From assembly GCF_034366625.1 (NCBI RefSeq), contig NZ_JAXMIH010000023.1:434001-498000 (forward strand): a stretch of 64,000 nucleotides of DNA, read 5' to 3'. The translations under genes were made by a program, and so were the position numbers. Below are positions 31,545 to 40,005 of this stretch, piece after piece. A model generated the notes under the pieces. That model was not told the DNA's origin. It searched no databases and was given only the letters and a program-made list of their open reading frames with translations. Position 1 is the first letter of the stretch; each line of letters begins with the position of its first letter. The stretch is from Prosthecobacter sp. GTDB lineage: Bacteria > Verrucomicrobiota > Verrucomicrobiia > Verrucomicrobiales > Verrucomicrobiaceae.

Positions 31545-32318
31545 TCATTCTTTTTCCGTGAGCATGCGAACCTCGTCGAAACGGAGGCGCCGCACTTCGC
31601 CACGCTGGCTGGTCTGCACAAAGGTCTCCGTGCCGACATCCAGCGCCGTGAGCCAGCCTTCGCCATACACCCAGGTGTCGAGGCAGATGCGGCCGGGCCA
31701 GATGCGGGGCAGGCCGTCTTTCTGCGCGGTGTGGCCGCAGATCAGTGTCTTGCCGGAGAAATGCGGATGAGAGTCATCAAACCGCCGCCAGAACAGCCAG
31801 TCATCGCTTTGATCCGGCATGGGGAGCATGGCGTTCACATTGGCGTGGGCGAAGATGTGGGTGTCCGTCACATGCCAGCGGCGGAGGCGCTGGCTGAGAA
31901 AGTCCCAGTGCTCCTGCGGGATGGCGTTCCAGTCAGGAGCATCCATGCAACCGTAGGACTGCATCGTCTGCCGACCACCCACGCCGTACCAGGAATCGGA
32001 ATCGACGTGGTTGTTGCGGGCGTCGAGCATGAGGATTTCGTGGTTGCCGAGCAACGGGATGAGCTGGGTCTGCTTTTCCAGTTCCAGCAGGTGGTGCAGC
32101 ACGCCGCGTGTGTCCGGTCCACGGTCCACATAGTCGCCCAAAGTCACAACGACGTCATCACTCTGAGGTGACAGCTCCTCCAGCATCAGTTCCAGCGCCG
32201 TCGAACAGCCATGGATGTCGCCAATGACCAGGGTGCGCCCGCGGGTGCGTTCACGTGGGGACAATCGAACCCTCGACGTGTGGATGTCGGGGGCGTCGTC
32301 GCTGACCAGAATGGGCAT
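31545..32318 (-). CDS. Calcineurin-like Ser/Thr-type metallophosphatase
   Basis: 257 residues. The metallophosphatase motifs are in order: G-D-I-H-G, G-D-Y-V-D-R-G, G-N-H-E and, later, H-A-N-V and G-H-T. This is the PPP/calcineurin-like family that includes bacterial Ser/Thr phosphatases and symmetrical Ap4A hydrolases (ApaH). The start at 32318 is chosen over 32375, which would overlap the divergent gene. The substrate (phosphoprotein or dinucleotide) is unknown. It is the first gene of the operon with the BON-like, coiled-coil and lipoprotein genes. Confidence 0.85.
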   Translation of the reverse strand: MPILVSDDAPDIHTSRVRLSPRERTRGRTLVIGDIHGCSTALELMLEELSPQSDDVVVTLGDYVDRGPDTRGVLHHLLELEKQTQLIPLLGNHEILMLDARNNHVDSDSWYGVGGRQTMQSYGCMDAPDWNAIPQEHWDFLSQRLRRWHVTDTHIFAHANVNAMLPMPDQSDDWLFWRRFDDSHPHFSGKTLICGHTAQKDGLPRIWPGRICLDTWVYGEGWLTALDVGTETFVQTSQRGEVRRLRFDEVRMLTEKE

Positions 32319-32374
32319 CCGCCATTCTTGCGCGAGGAACGCCGGACGCAACCACCGATCATCGTGATGGCACA

Positions 32375-33163
<789 letters not shown>

Positions 33164-33556
33164 TCATTCCCGCGCTGGCGTCACGTTGCATGAGCGCATG
33201 CCCCGAAGAATGCGATGAGTGCATTGCTCGAAGTGCGCCATGATTTCATTGGCGTCGGTCCCCGGAGGCAGTTTTCCGTCGGCTTGGACGGGTTTGTCGC
33301 TGAGACCGTCGAGAAAGAGCAAAACCTCTGTCAGGTGGTGGAAGAGCTGTTTCTCCTGTTCAGCTTCCGGCAGCATGACAAAGCCAAGGTTGAGCAGCCA
33401 GCGGCCATCTTTTTGCAGGATGAAGCGCTGCGGCTTGAAGGTGCTGCTGCCCGGTTCGTAGCCCTCCTGGCGCACAAGATACGGGCCGTGGCCTTGTGGT
33501 CCGTAGCCGAGGTTCATCACCTCACAGCGGGCCGGGTCATTGCTGATCGCGGCCAT
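33164..33556 (-). CDS. Unknown protein of the sulfur operon
   Basis: 130 residues and no recognised domain. It has three Cys (residues 11, 111, 123), a Gly/Pro-rich start (Y-G-P-Q-G-H-G-P-Y) and F-I-L-Q-K-D-G-R-W-L-L-N-L-G-F. It begins 1 nt after the DsrE-like gene, so it is probably translated with it and may join the sulfur-relay pathway. No function is assigned. Confidence 0.55.
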   Translation of the reverse strand: MAAISNDPARCEVMNLGYGPQGHGPYLVRQEGYEPGSSTFKPQRFILQKDGRWLLNLGFVMLPEAEQEKQLFHHLTEVLLFLDGLSDKPVQADGKLPPGTDANEIMAHFEQCTHRILRGMRSCNVTPARE

Positions 33557-33557
33557 C

Positions 33558-34079
33558 TCAGGTGAAAAGGATGTGCGTTCCCACTCCGGCTGACTCCTCG
33601 TAAAACTGGCCCACGGTCAGCACGCCATCGACGCGGTCCATGAGGTCTTCCTTCTTCAGCTTGAACATGTCCATCGCCAGCTTGCAGGCATAGATCTTGC
33701 CGCCGGAGTCGGAGATGAGTTCCAAGAACTCGCGCACGGGCGGGATGTCGAGTTTTTCCATCTCCTTGTTCATGAGATGCGTGGCAAAAGCCGACACACC
33801 TGGAATCGCGCCCATCACCGTTGGGAAGGGGATCGTCATCGGCAGGCCAAGCATGGGCATGGCCATATTCAGCGCGGAGTTACCGACGGTGGCGACTTTT
33901 AAATGGTCGAGCGTCTTGTTTGCCAGCGCGTTCAGGCCGAAGAACGTGAAAAACAGCGACGCTTCGATGCCCTCCATGCGCGCGCCATTCGCCATGATCA
34001 GCGCCGGGTAAATCCCATCCAGCGAGCCTCGGCTCACGATGATGGATATTTTCTTGATGGGTTGTTTGTCGTCGGACAT
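33558..34079 (-). CDS. DsrE/DrsE-like sulfur-relay family protein
   Basis: 173 residues of the DsrE/DsrF/DrsH-like fold: an N-terminal I-I-V-S-R-G-S-L-D-G-I-Y-P-A-L-I-M, a long helix region with F-F-T-F-F-G-L-N-A-L, then a late I-Y-A-C-K-L-A-M-D-M-F, where the conserved Cys can carry persulfide sulfur. Proteins of this type hand sulfur between enzymes in TusBCD/DsrEFH systems. It sits between TusE-like and unknown genes in the SQR-type operon. Three 7-nt repeats lie just before its start. Confidence 0.85.
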   Translation of the reverse strand: MSDDKQPIKKISIIVSRGSLDGIYPALIMANGARMEGIEASLFFTFFGLNALANKTLDHLKVATVGNSALNMAMPMLGLPMTIPFPTVMGAIPGVSAFATHLMNKEMEKLDIPPVREFLELISDSGGKIYACKLAMDMFKLKKEDLMDRVDGVLTVGQFYEESAGVGTHILFT

Positions 34080-34083
34080 AAGA

Positions 34084-34104
34084 GTTTCAAGTTTCAGGTT
34101 TCAA
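34084..34104 (-). repeat. Three 7-nt repeats upstream of the DsrE-like gene
   Basis: GTTTCAA, GTTTCAG and GTTTCAA (plus strand) end 4 nt before the ATG at 34079. On the mRNA they read TTGAAAC/CTGAAAC. They replace any Shine-Dalgarno sequence. Confidence 0.7.
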
Positions 34105-34109
34105 GTTCA

Positions 34110-34421
34110 TCAGATGCAGCCAACTGGTTTTGGAATGCCGGCGATCTTCGAGGACTTCTTCAGCGGCCCGCCGGGGAACAGATCGTACAACTCCTTCGTC
34201 GTCACCACGCCGCTCTTGCCCATGCCGCGGATCGTGAGCGCCGCGCCCTTGGCCTGCTGCTCGCGCAGGTAGCGGATGACTTTCATGTGCGCGTCCGTCA
34301 GCGGCCCCACACTTTCCTCTACTGCGATGGCGGCGGCGATGGCTTCGTTCCATTGTGACGCGTTGGTGAGGTAGCCTTCCTCATTTACGTCGATTTCACT
34401 TCCTGCGATGGTCTTTTTCAT
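34110..34421 (-). CDS. TusE/DsrC-like sulfur carrier
   Basis: 103 residues, the usual DsrC/TusE length, with I-D-V-N-E-E-G-Y-L, L-Y-D-L-F-P-G-G-P and the terminal arm K-P-V-G-C-I. The penultimate Cys102 is the sulfur carrier. The position ten residues earlier that is a second Cys (CysB) in DsrC of dissimilatory sulfur oxidisers or reducers is Ser here, so it resembles TusE rather than a redox DsrC. It probably accepts sulfur from the DsrE-like protein. It is in the operon with the SQR-like flavoprotein. Confidence 0.88.
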   Translation of the reverse strand: MKKTIAGSEIDVNEEGYLTNASQWNEAIAAAIAVEESVGPLTDAHMKVIRYLREQQAKGAALTIRGMGKSGVVTTKELYDLFPGGPLKKSSKIAGIPKPVGCI

Positions 34422-34445
34422 GGTGGTGGTTCGGATAATAGTTTC

Positions 34446-34473
34446 GTCATTCTGAATTCGTCATTCGTCATTC
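34446..34473 (-). repeat. 7-nt repeats upstream of the TusE-like gene
   Basis: GTCATTC occurs at 34446-34452, 34460-34466 and 34467-34473 in the 46-nt gap before the TusE-like start. On the mRNA this reads GAATGAC. Confidence 0.65.
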
Positions 34474-35700
34474 CGCGAACGCGGGCTTTTTCTTCTGTCG
34501 GCTGATGCCCGGCAGCGGCCAGCCTTTCAGCAGGACGTTCCAATACACATGCCGGAAGGCCAACTTGCCGAAGTGGTTGAGGCGGGACTCTTCGAGCAGC
34601 TTCATGGGGCCGAAAGCGAAGGGAAAATTCCCTTCATGCGGTTCATACTCGTAGTTGAAGTCGATGAGCAACGCCTTGCCGTTGCCGGATTCGATGAAGC
34701 AATTCGAGTGGCCGTCGAACTCCTCCTTCAGCGGCTTGCCTTGGATGTAGAGCAGCACATTATCTGCCAGTGTCTCGCTTTCAAAATGCACCACGGAACC
34801 GGCTTTCGAGGAGGGCAGGTTGGTCGCATCGCCAATCACGAAGACATCGGAATACTTGAGCGATTGCAGCGTGTGTTTGTGCGTGGGGATGTAGTCCAAG
34901 TCATCGCCCAGCGCCGAGCGGCGCACGGCTTCATCACCCATGTTCGTCGGGATCGTTACCAGCAGGTCGTAGGGCACCTCGCGGCCGTCGAAGCAGACCA
35001 GTTTGTTGTTCTCCTGATCGACCTTCTCGGCCACGAAATCTGTCACCAGCTCGATCCCTTTGTCTCCGAGCAGATGTCCGAGCTTTTTCGACGCCTTCGG
35101 CTTCGTGAAGGCTCCCGACAGCGGCGTCACATAGGTCAGTGTGACCTTGTCGCGGATGCCTTTCTCCCGGAAAAATGTGTCGGCAAGGAAGGTGAACTCC
35201 AGCGGGGCCACCGGGCATTTGATCGGCATTTCGTTGATATGCACCACCACGCGACCGCCTTGGAAGTCCGCCAGTTTGTCACGCAGAGCCCGCGCTCCAT
35301 CCAGCGTGTAGAAATCATGCACGTTCACATGCCACTTCGGCCCCAGCATGCCTGCGGTCTCCTCCGGGGCCGTGCGGCAGCCGGTGGCGACAATGAGGAG
35401 GTCATATGTCAACTCACGCCCGTCCTTCAGTGCCACCGCATGATTCTCGGGTGTGATCTGATCCACCTCCGCCTGGATGAACTCGACATCACGCGGCATG
35501 AAGTCCCGCGTCTGCCGGATGATGTCGCTCTCTTCATACTTGCCGAAGGGCAGAAACAAAAACCCCGGCTGGTAGAGATGCTTCTCCGAGCGATCCACCA
35601 CCGTCATGCGCCATTCAGACGCGGGCAGGCGTCGGCGCAGATGGTTCGCCATCATGGTGCCAGCGGTGCCGCCGCCGAGGATCAGTAAATGCTTGCTCAT
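34468..35700 (-). CDS. Sulfide:quinone oxidoreductase-like flavoprotein
   Basis: 410 residues. The N-terminal FAD-binding L-G-G-G-T-A-G (8-14) and the later V-F-V-I-G-D-A-T-N (about 286-294) define a two-dinucleotide-domain flavoprotein. Cys108 (A-T-G-C-R), Cys162 (I-K-C-P-V-A) and Cys334 (S-N-C-F-I) fall where sulfide:quinone oxidoreductases hold their redox cysteines. It probably oxidises sulfide at the membrane, feeding electrons to quinone and sulfane sulfur to the TusE/DsrE carriers downstream. The C-terminal Lys/Arg-rich segment could aid membrane contact. It leads the operon and is divergent from the thioredoxin gene. Confidence 0.82.
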   Translation of the reverse strand: MSKHLLILGGGTAGTMMANHLRRRLPASEWRMTVVDRSEKHLYQPGFLFLPFGKYEESDIIRQTRDFMPRDVEFIQAEVDQITPENHAVALKDGRELTYDLLIVATGCRTAPEETAGMLGPKWHVNVHDFYTLDGARALRDKLADFQGGRVVVHINEMPIKCPVAPLEFTFLADTFFREKGIRDKVTLTYVTPLSGAFTKPKASKKLGHLLGDKGIELVTDFVAEKVDQENNKLVCFDGREVPYDLLVTIPTNMGDEAVRRSALGDDLDYIPTHKHTLQSLKYSDVFVIGDATNLPSSKAGSVVHFESETLADNVLLYIQGKPLKEEFDGHSNCFIESGNGKALLIDFNYEYEPHEGNFPFAFGPMKLLEESRLNHFGKLAFRHVYWNVLLKGWPLPGISRQKKKPAFAE

Positions 35701-35730
35701 GGTGGTTGAAAGGTTGTCTTTGCCAAACTG

Positions 35731-35752
35731 CTATATGAGCGTATGCGTATAT
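35731..35752. promoter_or_regulatory. Putative ArsR-type operator between SQR and thioredoxin
   Basis: This imperfect palindrome with the core TATGAGYSTATRCGYATA lies 31 nt before the SQR start and 34 nt before the thioredoxin start. It shares 17 of 22 positions with the reverse complement of 62591-62612, next to an arsR gene. A common regulator is inferred. Confidence 0.55.
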
Positions 35753-35785
35753 GCAAGTTTTAACTCTCCTCCGATCTTGTCCTCC

Positions 35786-36244
35786 ATGAGCCATCACCTC
35801 GAATCCGACGAACGCGGCATCATCCTGCCCTGTCCCACCTGCGGCACCGCCAACCGCATCGCCTACGCCAAAGTCAGCCAGCAAGGCCGCTGTGGCACCT
35901 GCAAAGCCGACCTGCCCTTGGTCGCGGCTCCGGTCGAAATGACCAGCCCCGCCGCCTTTGCCGCGCTCATCTCTCAAAGCCCGCTGCCCGTCGTGATCGA
36001 CTTCTGGGCCGCTTGGTGCGGCCCCTGCCAGATGATGGCCCCCGAGTTCGCCAAAGCCGCCGCCCAAGCCGCTGGCGAGGCCCTCTTCATCAAAGTGAAC
36101 ACCGACGAGCAGCAGCAAATCGCCAGTCAGTTCCGCATCCAGGGCATCCCCGCCTTCGCGCTGATGTGCAACGGCAAAGTCACCGCTCAAACGAGCGGCT
36201 TCCAGCCTGCAGCACGACTGCTGGCCTGGATGCGGCAGAGTTGA
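35786..36244 (+). CDS. trxC: Thioredoxin 2-like protein with N-terminal zinc ribbon
   Basis: 152 residues. The N-terminal C-P-T-C (Cys16/Cys19) and C-G-T-C (Cys36/Cys39) form a zinc-binding ribbon. The thioredoxin domain has W-C-G-P-C at Cys78/Cys81, with later I-P-A-F-A. This layout is TrxC (thioredoxin 2), which is redox-regulated in E. coli. It is divergent from the SQR operon and shares the putative operator with it, which makes a thiol or sulfur stress role likely. The ATG at 35786 is fixed by the N-terminal M-S-H-H-L-E. Confidence 0.9.
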   Translation: MSHHLESDERGIILPCPTCGTANRIAYAKVSQQGRCGTCKADLPLVAAPVEMTSPAAFAALISQSPLPVVIDFWAAWCGPCQMMAPEFAKAAAQAAGEALFIKVNTDEQQQIASQFRIQGIPAFALMCNGKVTAQTSGFQPAARLLAWMRQS

Positions 36245-36293
36245 GCGTCACTTCCTCTTAAATTTCACAACTTTGAAGGCATCTTGATGCCAC

Positions 36294-38030
36294 TCAGAGA
36301 TGACTCCACGGGCAATTATCGCCGAGGATCTCAGGTGCACGAATGATGTCTCCGACTCGCAACTTGTCTGGATGCTTCTCAAGGCCGTGAACGAGATAGT
36401 CACTTTTGCTCTTCCACGACGCTAGAGCTTCGTCAATTCCCCAGGAGGGATTGGCTTTGAGGGCATCAAGAACCCGGCCACAAGCTGCTGCGAAGTAATA
36501 GTGAAGATGATCAAGCAGCCAGGGCAAGTGTGGCATCTCAACCCCTTGATGAACGATGAGGTTTCGAGCCCGATATATCCTTGCAAAGTGCCACTCCATC
36601 GTTCGTCTAGCGCTGGAAAGCTTATGTGCCAGATTCTGCGGACTGCTGAACAGCTTCCATGTCGTAAAGAGGCGGTTGCAGAGCAGCGGATTGGTAGCCG
36701 CAAACGATAGAAGTGCGGTGATGTCAGGGTGCTTCTCGGGCTTGCAGAGCGTGATCAGCAATTCTTCCGGGTAAATAAACTTTCTGGAGTTTGGAAAGCC
36801 ACTGCCGAGAATTTGATCAGGTTGCCTTATCCAAAGGGATCGGAGTGCGATGCCAAGGTAACGAACGGTTTTTTCGCTTCGCTGGAGAATGACTATTGGC
36901 AGAATGGCATCAACAACGTGGTCGAGAATAGAACGGGAATCTTGTGGGCCGGCCAAGCACTCAAGTGCAGCCCACATGCTCACAAGTTGGACCCTTGGAT
37001 TTGCCGAGGCTTGAGCCAGAGATGCATGCTCCAGGGCATTTAGGATTCGGTCACTCAACTGATTCAGAGCTGTGGGGTTACTCACTAGCTCTTGTGTTAG
37101 TCTCGCGGCATTCTTTCGTGGATGAAGGCGTCTCAATGCGACGTCGCTCAAAGGGATTTGCCACTGATTGCCAGTCGGAGCCCGTGCGAATGCTGTCGTC
37201 TCGATACGAAGCCGGGGGCTGTTGTGATGGAAATTGAACACGTCGATGACTCGGCGCAGCCGGGATGCCGCTTGTTGCACGGCAACTCCTGGCACAGAGG
37301 ATTCTTGGCGCGTTACGAGATACACTTCATCTGACGCTAGCTGTCGGGGCGGTTTACTCAAAGTGCCTGCGTTGCCATCCACACTGAACCCCACTGCCTG
37401 CAGAGCACCAAAGCAGTCGGGCTCGGCACCCTTCAACAAAAAGTAGCAGTCGAACATTTGCGGTGATGGAGAACTAAAGTCGATCAAGCCTTCAACCACC
37501 TCTTGAGGTGAGGATTGCCAATAGCAGTCAGTTACAAAATCAAGACATTCGCGTGGCGTTCGCCCTGAGCGGATCACCACGCTGGCGAAGCGCGTCAAAG
37601 TCTCGAACGCCTTGTCCTTCTTAGCTGGCAGCTCCGCGACGGCTTCGCGTAGCGCCTGGACTGAAGTGCTTTCATACTCAGAAACCTTGCCTTCGAGGAT
37701 ACGCGCTTGAACGATTGCTTTGGCGGGGTCTTGCTCGTTTGCTAGCTGCCGCAGCAACCAATTGTATTGAGGCATCCGTCCTAAAAATGCCGTTTCCTTT
37801 TCGATCGATGTTTGGAGTTCTAGGCGAACGGCCTCGAAGTGTTTCAAAAACTTTCGTGTCTCGATAGCTTGTTCTGCTACTGCCAGCAATTCTGATACCA
37901 AGTGGCCTGTGTGGAAGATGCGGGGCTGGCATGTATCTGGAGTATCATGAGCGAATAGCTCGCACCACGCCTGAAGGAGAAAGACAGTCGCCTCATTGAG
38001 TGATTGCAAATCGTGTTTCGGAAGGTGCAT
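36294..38030 (-). CDS. HEPN-type protein with large unknown N-terminal region
   Basis: 578 residues, with G+C content visibly lower than the flanks. The C-terminal region reads Y-R-A-R-N-L-I-V-H-Q-G, an R-x4-H motif (Arg489, His494) typical of HEPN domains such as ApeA-like, which are often RNases. The first 300 or so residues match no family I recognise, with helical segments and C-F-D-F-V-T-D-C-Y-W. HEPN proteins act in antiviral defence and toxin-antitoxin systems. A Fic gene lies 85 nt upstream on the same strand. A defence role is plausible but unproven. Confidence 0.65.
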   Translation of the reverse strand: MHLPKHDLQSLNEATVFLLQAWCELFAHDTPDTCQPRIFHTGHLVSELLAVAEQAIETRKFLKHFEAVRLELQTSIEKETAFLGRMPQYNWLLRQLANEQDPAKAIVQARILEGKVSEYESTSVQALREAVAELPAKKDKAFETLTRFASVVIRSGRTPRECLDFVTDCYWQSSPQEVVEGLIDFSSPSPQMFDCYFLLKGAEPDCFGALQAVGFSVDGNAGTLSKPPRQLASDEVYLVTRQESSVPGVAVQQAASRLRRVIDVFNFHHNSPRLRIETTAFARAPTGNQWQIPLSDVALRRLHPRKNAARLTQELVSNPTALNQLSDRILNALEHASLAQASANPRVQLVSMWAALECLAGPQDSRSILDHVVDAILPIVILQRSEKTVRYLGIALRSLWIRQPDQILGSGFPNSRKFIYPEELLITLCKPEKHPDITALLSFAATNPLLCNRLFTTWKLFSSPQNLAHKLSSARRTMEWHFARIYRARNLIVHQGVEMPHLPWLLDHLHYYFAAACGRVLDALKANPSWGIDEALASWKSKSDYLVHGLEKHPDKLRVGDIIRAPEILGDNCPWSHL

Positions 38031-38115
38031 GGAGGGGCGGCCGATAGTGACCTGAGTCTTGTTGTTGATCTGGGGCTTGGCAAATTAACCTATCCGAAAT
38101 CGGTGGCCTTGGAGG

Positions 38116-39195
38116 CTACGAAAGTTTCCTCGCATAAAACACTCCGCGTCCCTTCCCGTGCGCTTCAACGAGCCCGGCGGAAATAAGCTCCGTAAACTTC
38201 GCTTTGAGCGTGGAGCGGTTGGCACCGGTGAGGGTGACGGCTTCGGCGTTGGTGAGGGTTTCTCTCGTCTCGAAGAGAGCGGCGAGTTGACGGGCGAGCG
38301 GGGAGAGCTGTGGGCGGTTGGCGTCGAGGCGCTGCTGGAGGCGGGTGATCTGGTGGCGGATGCTGCGGAGGAAGAACATGAGCCAGGCAGGCCAGTCGGC
38401 GCTGCTTTCGCGCCATGTGGTCTGCGTGCGGCGGAGGGCGAGGTAGTAGGCTTCTTTGTTTTGCTCGACGATGCTCTCCAGCGAGCTGTAGGGCACATGG
38501 CCGTAACCGGCGCGAAGCAGCAGCAGCGTCGTGAGGATGCGAGAGAGGCGGCCATTGCCATCCTGAAAGGGATGCACGGCGAGGAAGACGACCACAAAGA
38601 TGCCGATGCGCAGCAGCGGGTGCAGACCGGTGTCGGCCTCGGCGCGGCGATGCCAGTCGAGGAGGGCGTCCATGTGAGCGGGCGTGTCGAAGGGGCTGGA
38701 GGTCTCGAAGACGATGCCCAGCTCGCGGCCATCGGCATCGAAGGCGGCGACGTGGTTCGGCAGGGACTTCCACTCGCCGCGATGGCGCTCGTCTTTGATG
38801 CTGTATTGAAGGAGGTCGCGATGGAGTTGCTTCAGCATGTTTGCGGTGAGCGGGATCTCGCTGAAGTGCGCAAAGACCTGCTCCATGACGAAGGCGTAGC
38901 CAGCGACTTCCTGCTCATCGCGTGTGGCGAAGGATTTTGTCTCCAGGCGGCCTAGCAACGCCTCGACCTCGCGGTCGCTGAGGCGTGAGCCCTCGATGCG
39001 GGTGGAGGAACCGATGCTCTCAATGGTGGCGACGCGGCGCAGGCCTTGGAGACGGTCGGGCGTGAGCGACTGCCAGGTGCGCCAATGCCCCTTGAACTCG
39101 TCGATCTCACTGACGAGCCGTAGCATCTCGGCAGAGATGGGGATGGAATCTGGCAGGACCGGGGACATGGGTGAGTTTCGCCTCCAAATGTCCAT
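38116..39195 (-). CDS. Fic family protein with winged-helix C-terminus
   Basis: 359 residues from the ATG at 39195 (39168 and 39264 are alternatives). The Fic core H-P-F-Q-D-G-N-G-R-L-S-R lies at residues 208-219; it modifies proteins with AMP or a similar group. The N-terminal S-S-T-R-I-E-G (63-69) matches the (S/T)-x3-E-(G/N) inhibitory motif, so activity is probably self-restrained. The C-terminal 70 residues (T-L-T-N-A-E-A-V-T-L-T-G-A-N) look like a winged-helix DNA-binding domain, common in Fic proteins that regulate genes. It lies just upstream of the HEPN-type gene. Confidence 0.9.
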   Translation of the reverse strand: MDIWRRNSPMSPVLPDSIPISAEMLRLVSEIDEFKGHWRTWQSLTPDRLQGLRRVATIESIGSSTRIEGSRLSDREVEALLGRLETKSFATRDEQEVAGYAFVMEQVFAHFSEIPLTANMLKQLHRDLLQYSIKDERHRGEWKSLPNHVAAFDADGRELGIVFETSSPFDTPAHMDALLDWHRRAEADTGLHPLLRIGIFVVVFLAVHPFQDGNGRLSRILTTLLLLRAGYGHVPYSSLESIVEQNKEAYYLALRRTQTTWRESSADWPAWLMFFLRSIRHQITRLQQRLDANRPQLSPLARQLAALFETRETLTNAEAVTLTGANRSTLKAKFTELISAGLVEAHGKGRGVFYARKLS

Positions 39196-39300
39196 TTTCC
39201 AGTCCAATTCAGTCCATTTATGTCCAATTCGGGCCGTTTCACACACATCCGGTCCCTCCTTCACTTCCGAACAACCTCCCCAACGGAAAGCCCGCAGCGA

Positions 39301-40005
39301 TCACTTCGGCGGCAAAAGGGGACGCTCGGTGATGCCGCCGTCTTCGACATCTACGATGCGGTCGAAGACATCGAGCGTGCGGTGGTCGTGGGTGACGACG
39401 AGGACGCCGGCGTTGCGCTCGTGGGCGACTTTGGCGAAGAGTTCCATCACCTGCCGGCCGCGATGACTGTCGAGAGCGGCGGTGGGTTCGTCGGCGAGGA
39501 TGAGGCTGGGATTGTTCGCGAGAGCGCGGGCCACGGCGACGCGCTGCTGCTCGCCGCCGGACAAGGCGACGGGGAGGTTATTGGCACGCTCGGCGACGCC
39601 GAGGTAGTCGAGCAACTCCATGGCGCGTTGACGCGCGGCCTTGGGCGCGGTGTCGTTCACTTCGAGGGCGATCTGCACGTTTTCCAAGGCGGTGAGGAAG
39701 GGGATCAAATTTGCTTTTTGAAACACGAAGCCGAGGTGCTGGCGGCGGAAGGCGCGCAGATCGACGAGCGCTTTTGATCCATCGAGCACGGGCGTGCCGT
39801 TGATGGCGACCTGGCCGGAGGTGGGCGGATTGATCAGCGCCATGGCGGTGAGGATGGTCGATTTGCCGCTACCGCTGGGGCCGAGCATGCCGACGATCTC
39901 GCCGCGTGCGATGCTCAGCGTGGCATCGCGGATGGCGATGACTTCGGTGTGGCCGCTGCCATACACTTTGCGCAGATGCTGGACTTCGATGGCGGGCGTG
40001 CTCAT
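39301..40005 (-). CDS. devA: ABC exporter ATPase (DevA-like)
   Basis: 234 residues. Walker A is G-P-S-G-S-G-K-S-T, the Q-loop V-F-Q-K-A-N, signature L-S-G-G-E-Q-Q-R, and Walker [13 protein letters not shown]. The start at 40005 overlaps the permease stop by 4 nt (ATGA), so the three genes are translationally coupled. It is the ATPase of a DevBCA-type exporter, which works with an adaptor and an outer-membrane channel. A decayed copy of its last 134 nt lies at 54051-54184. Confidence 0.88.
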   Translation of the reverse strand: MSTPAIEVQHLRKVYGSGHTEVIAIRDATLSIARGEIVGMLGPSGSGKSTILTAMALINPPTSGQVAINGTPVLDGSKALVDLRAFRRQHLGFVFQKANLIPFLTALENVQIALEVNDTAPKAARQRAMELLDYLGVAERANNLPVALSGGEQQRVAVARALANNPSLILADEPTAALDSHRGRQVMELFAKVAHERNAGVLVVTHDHRTLDVFDRIVDVEDGGITERPLLPPK

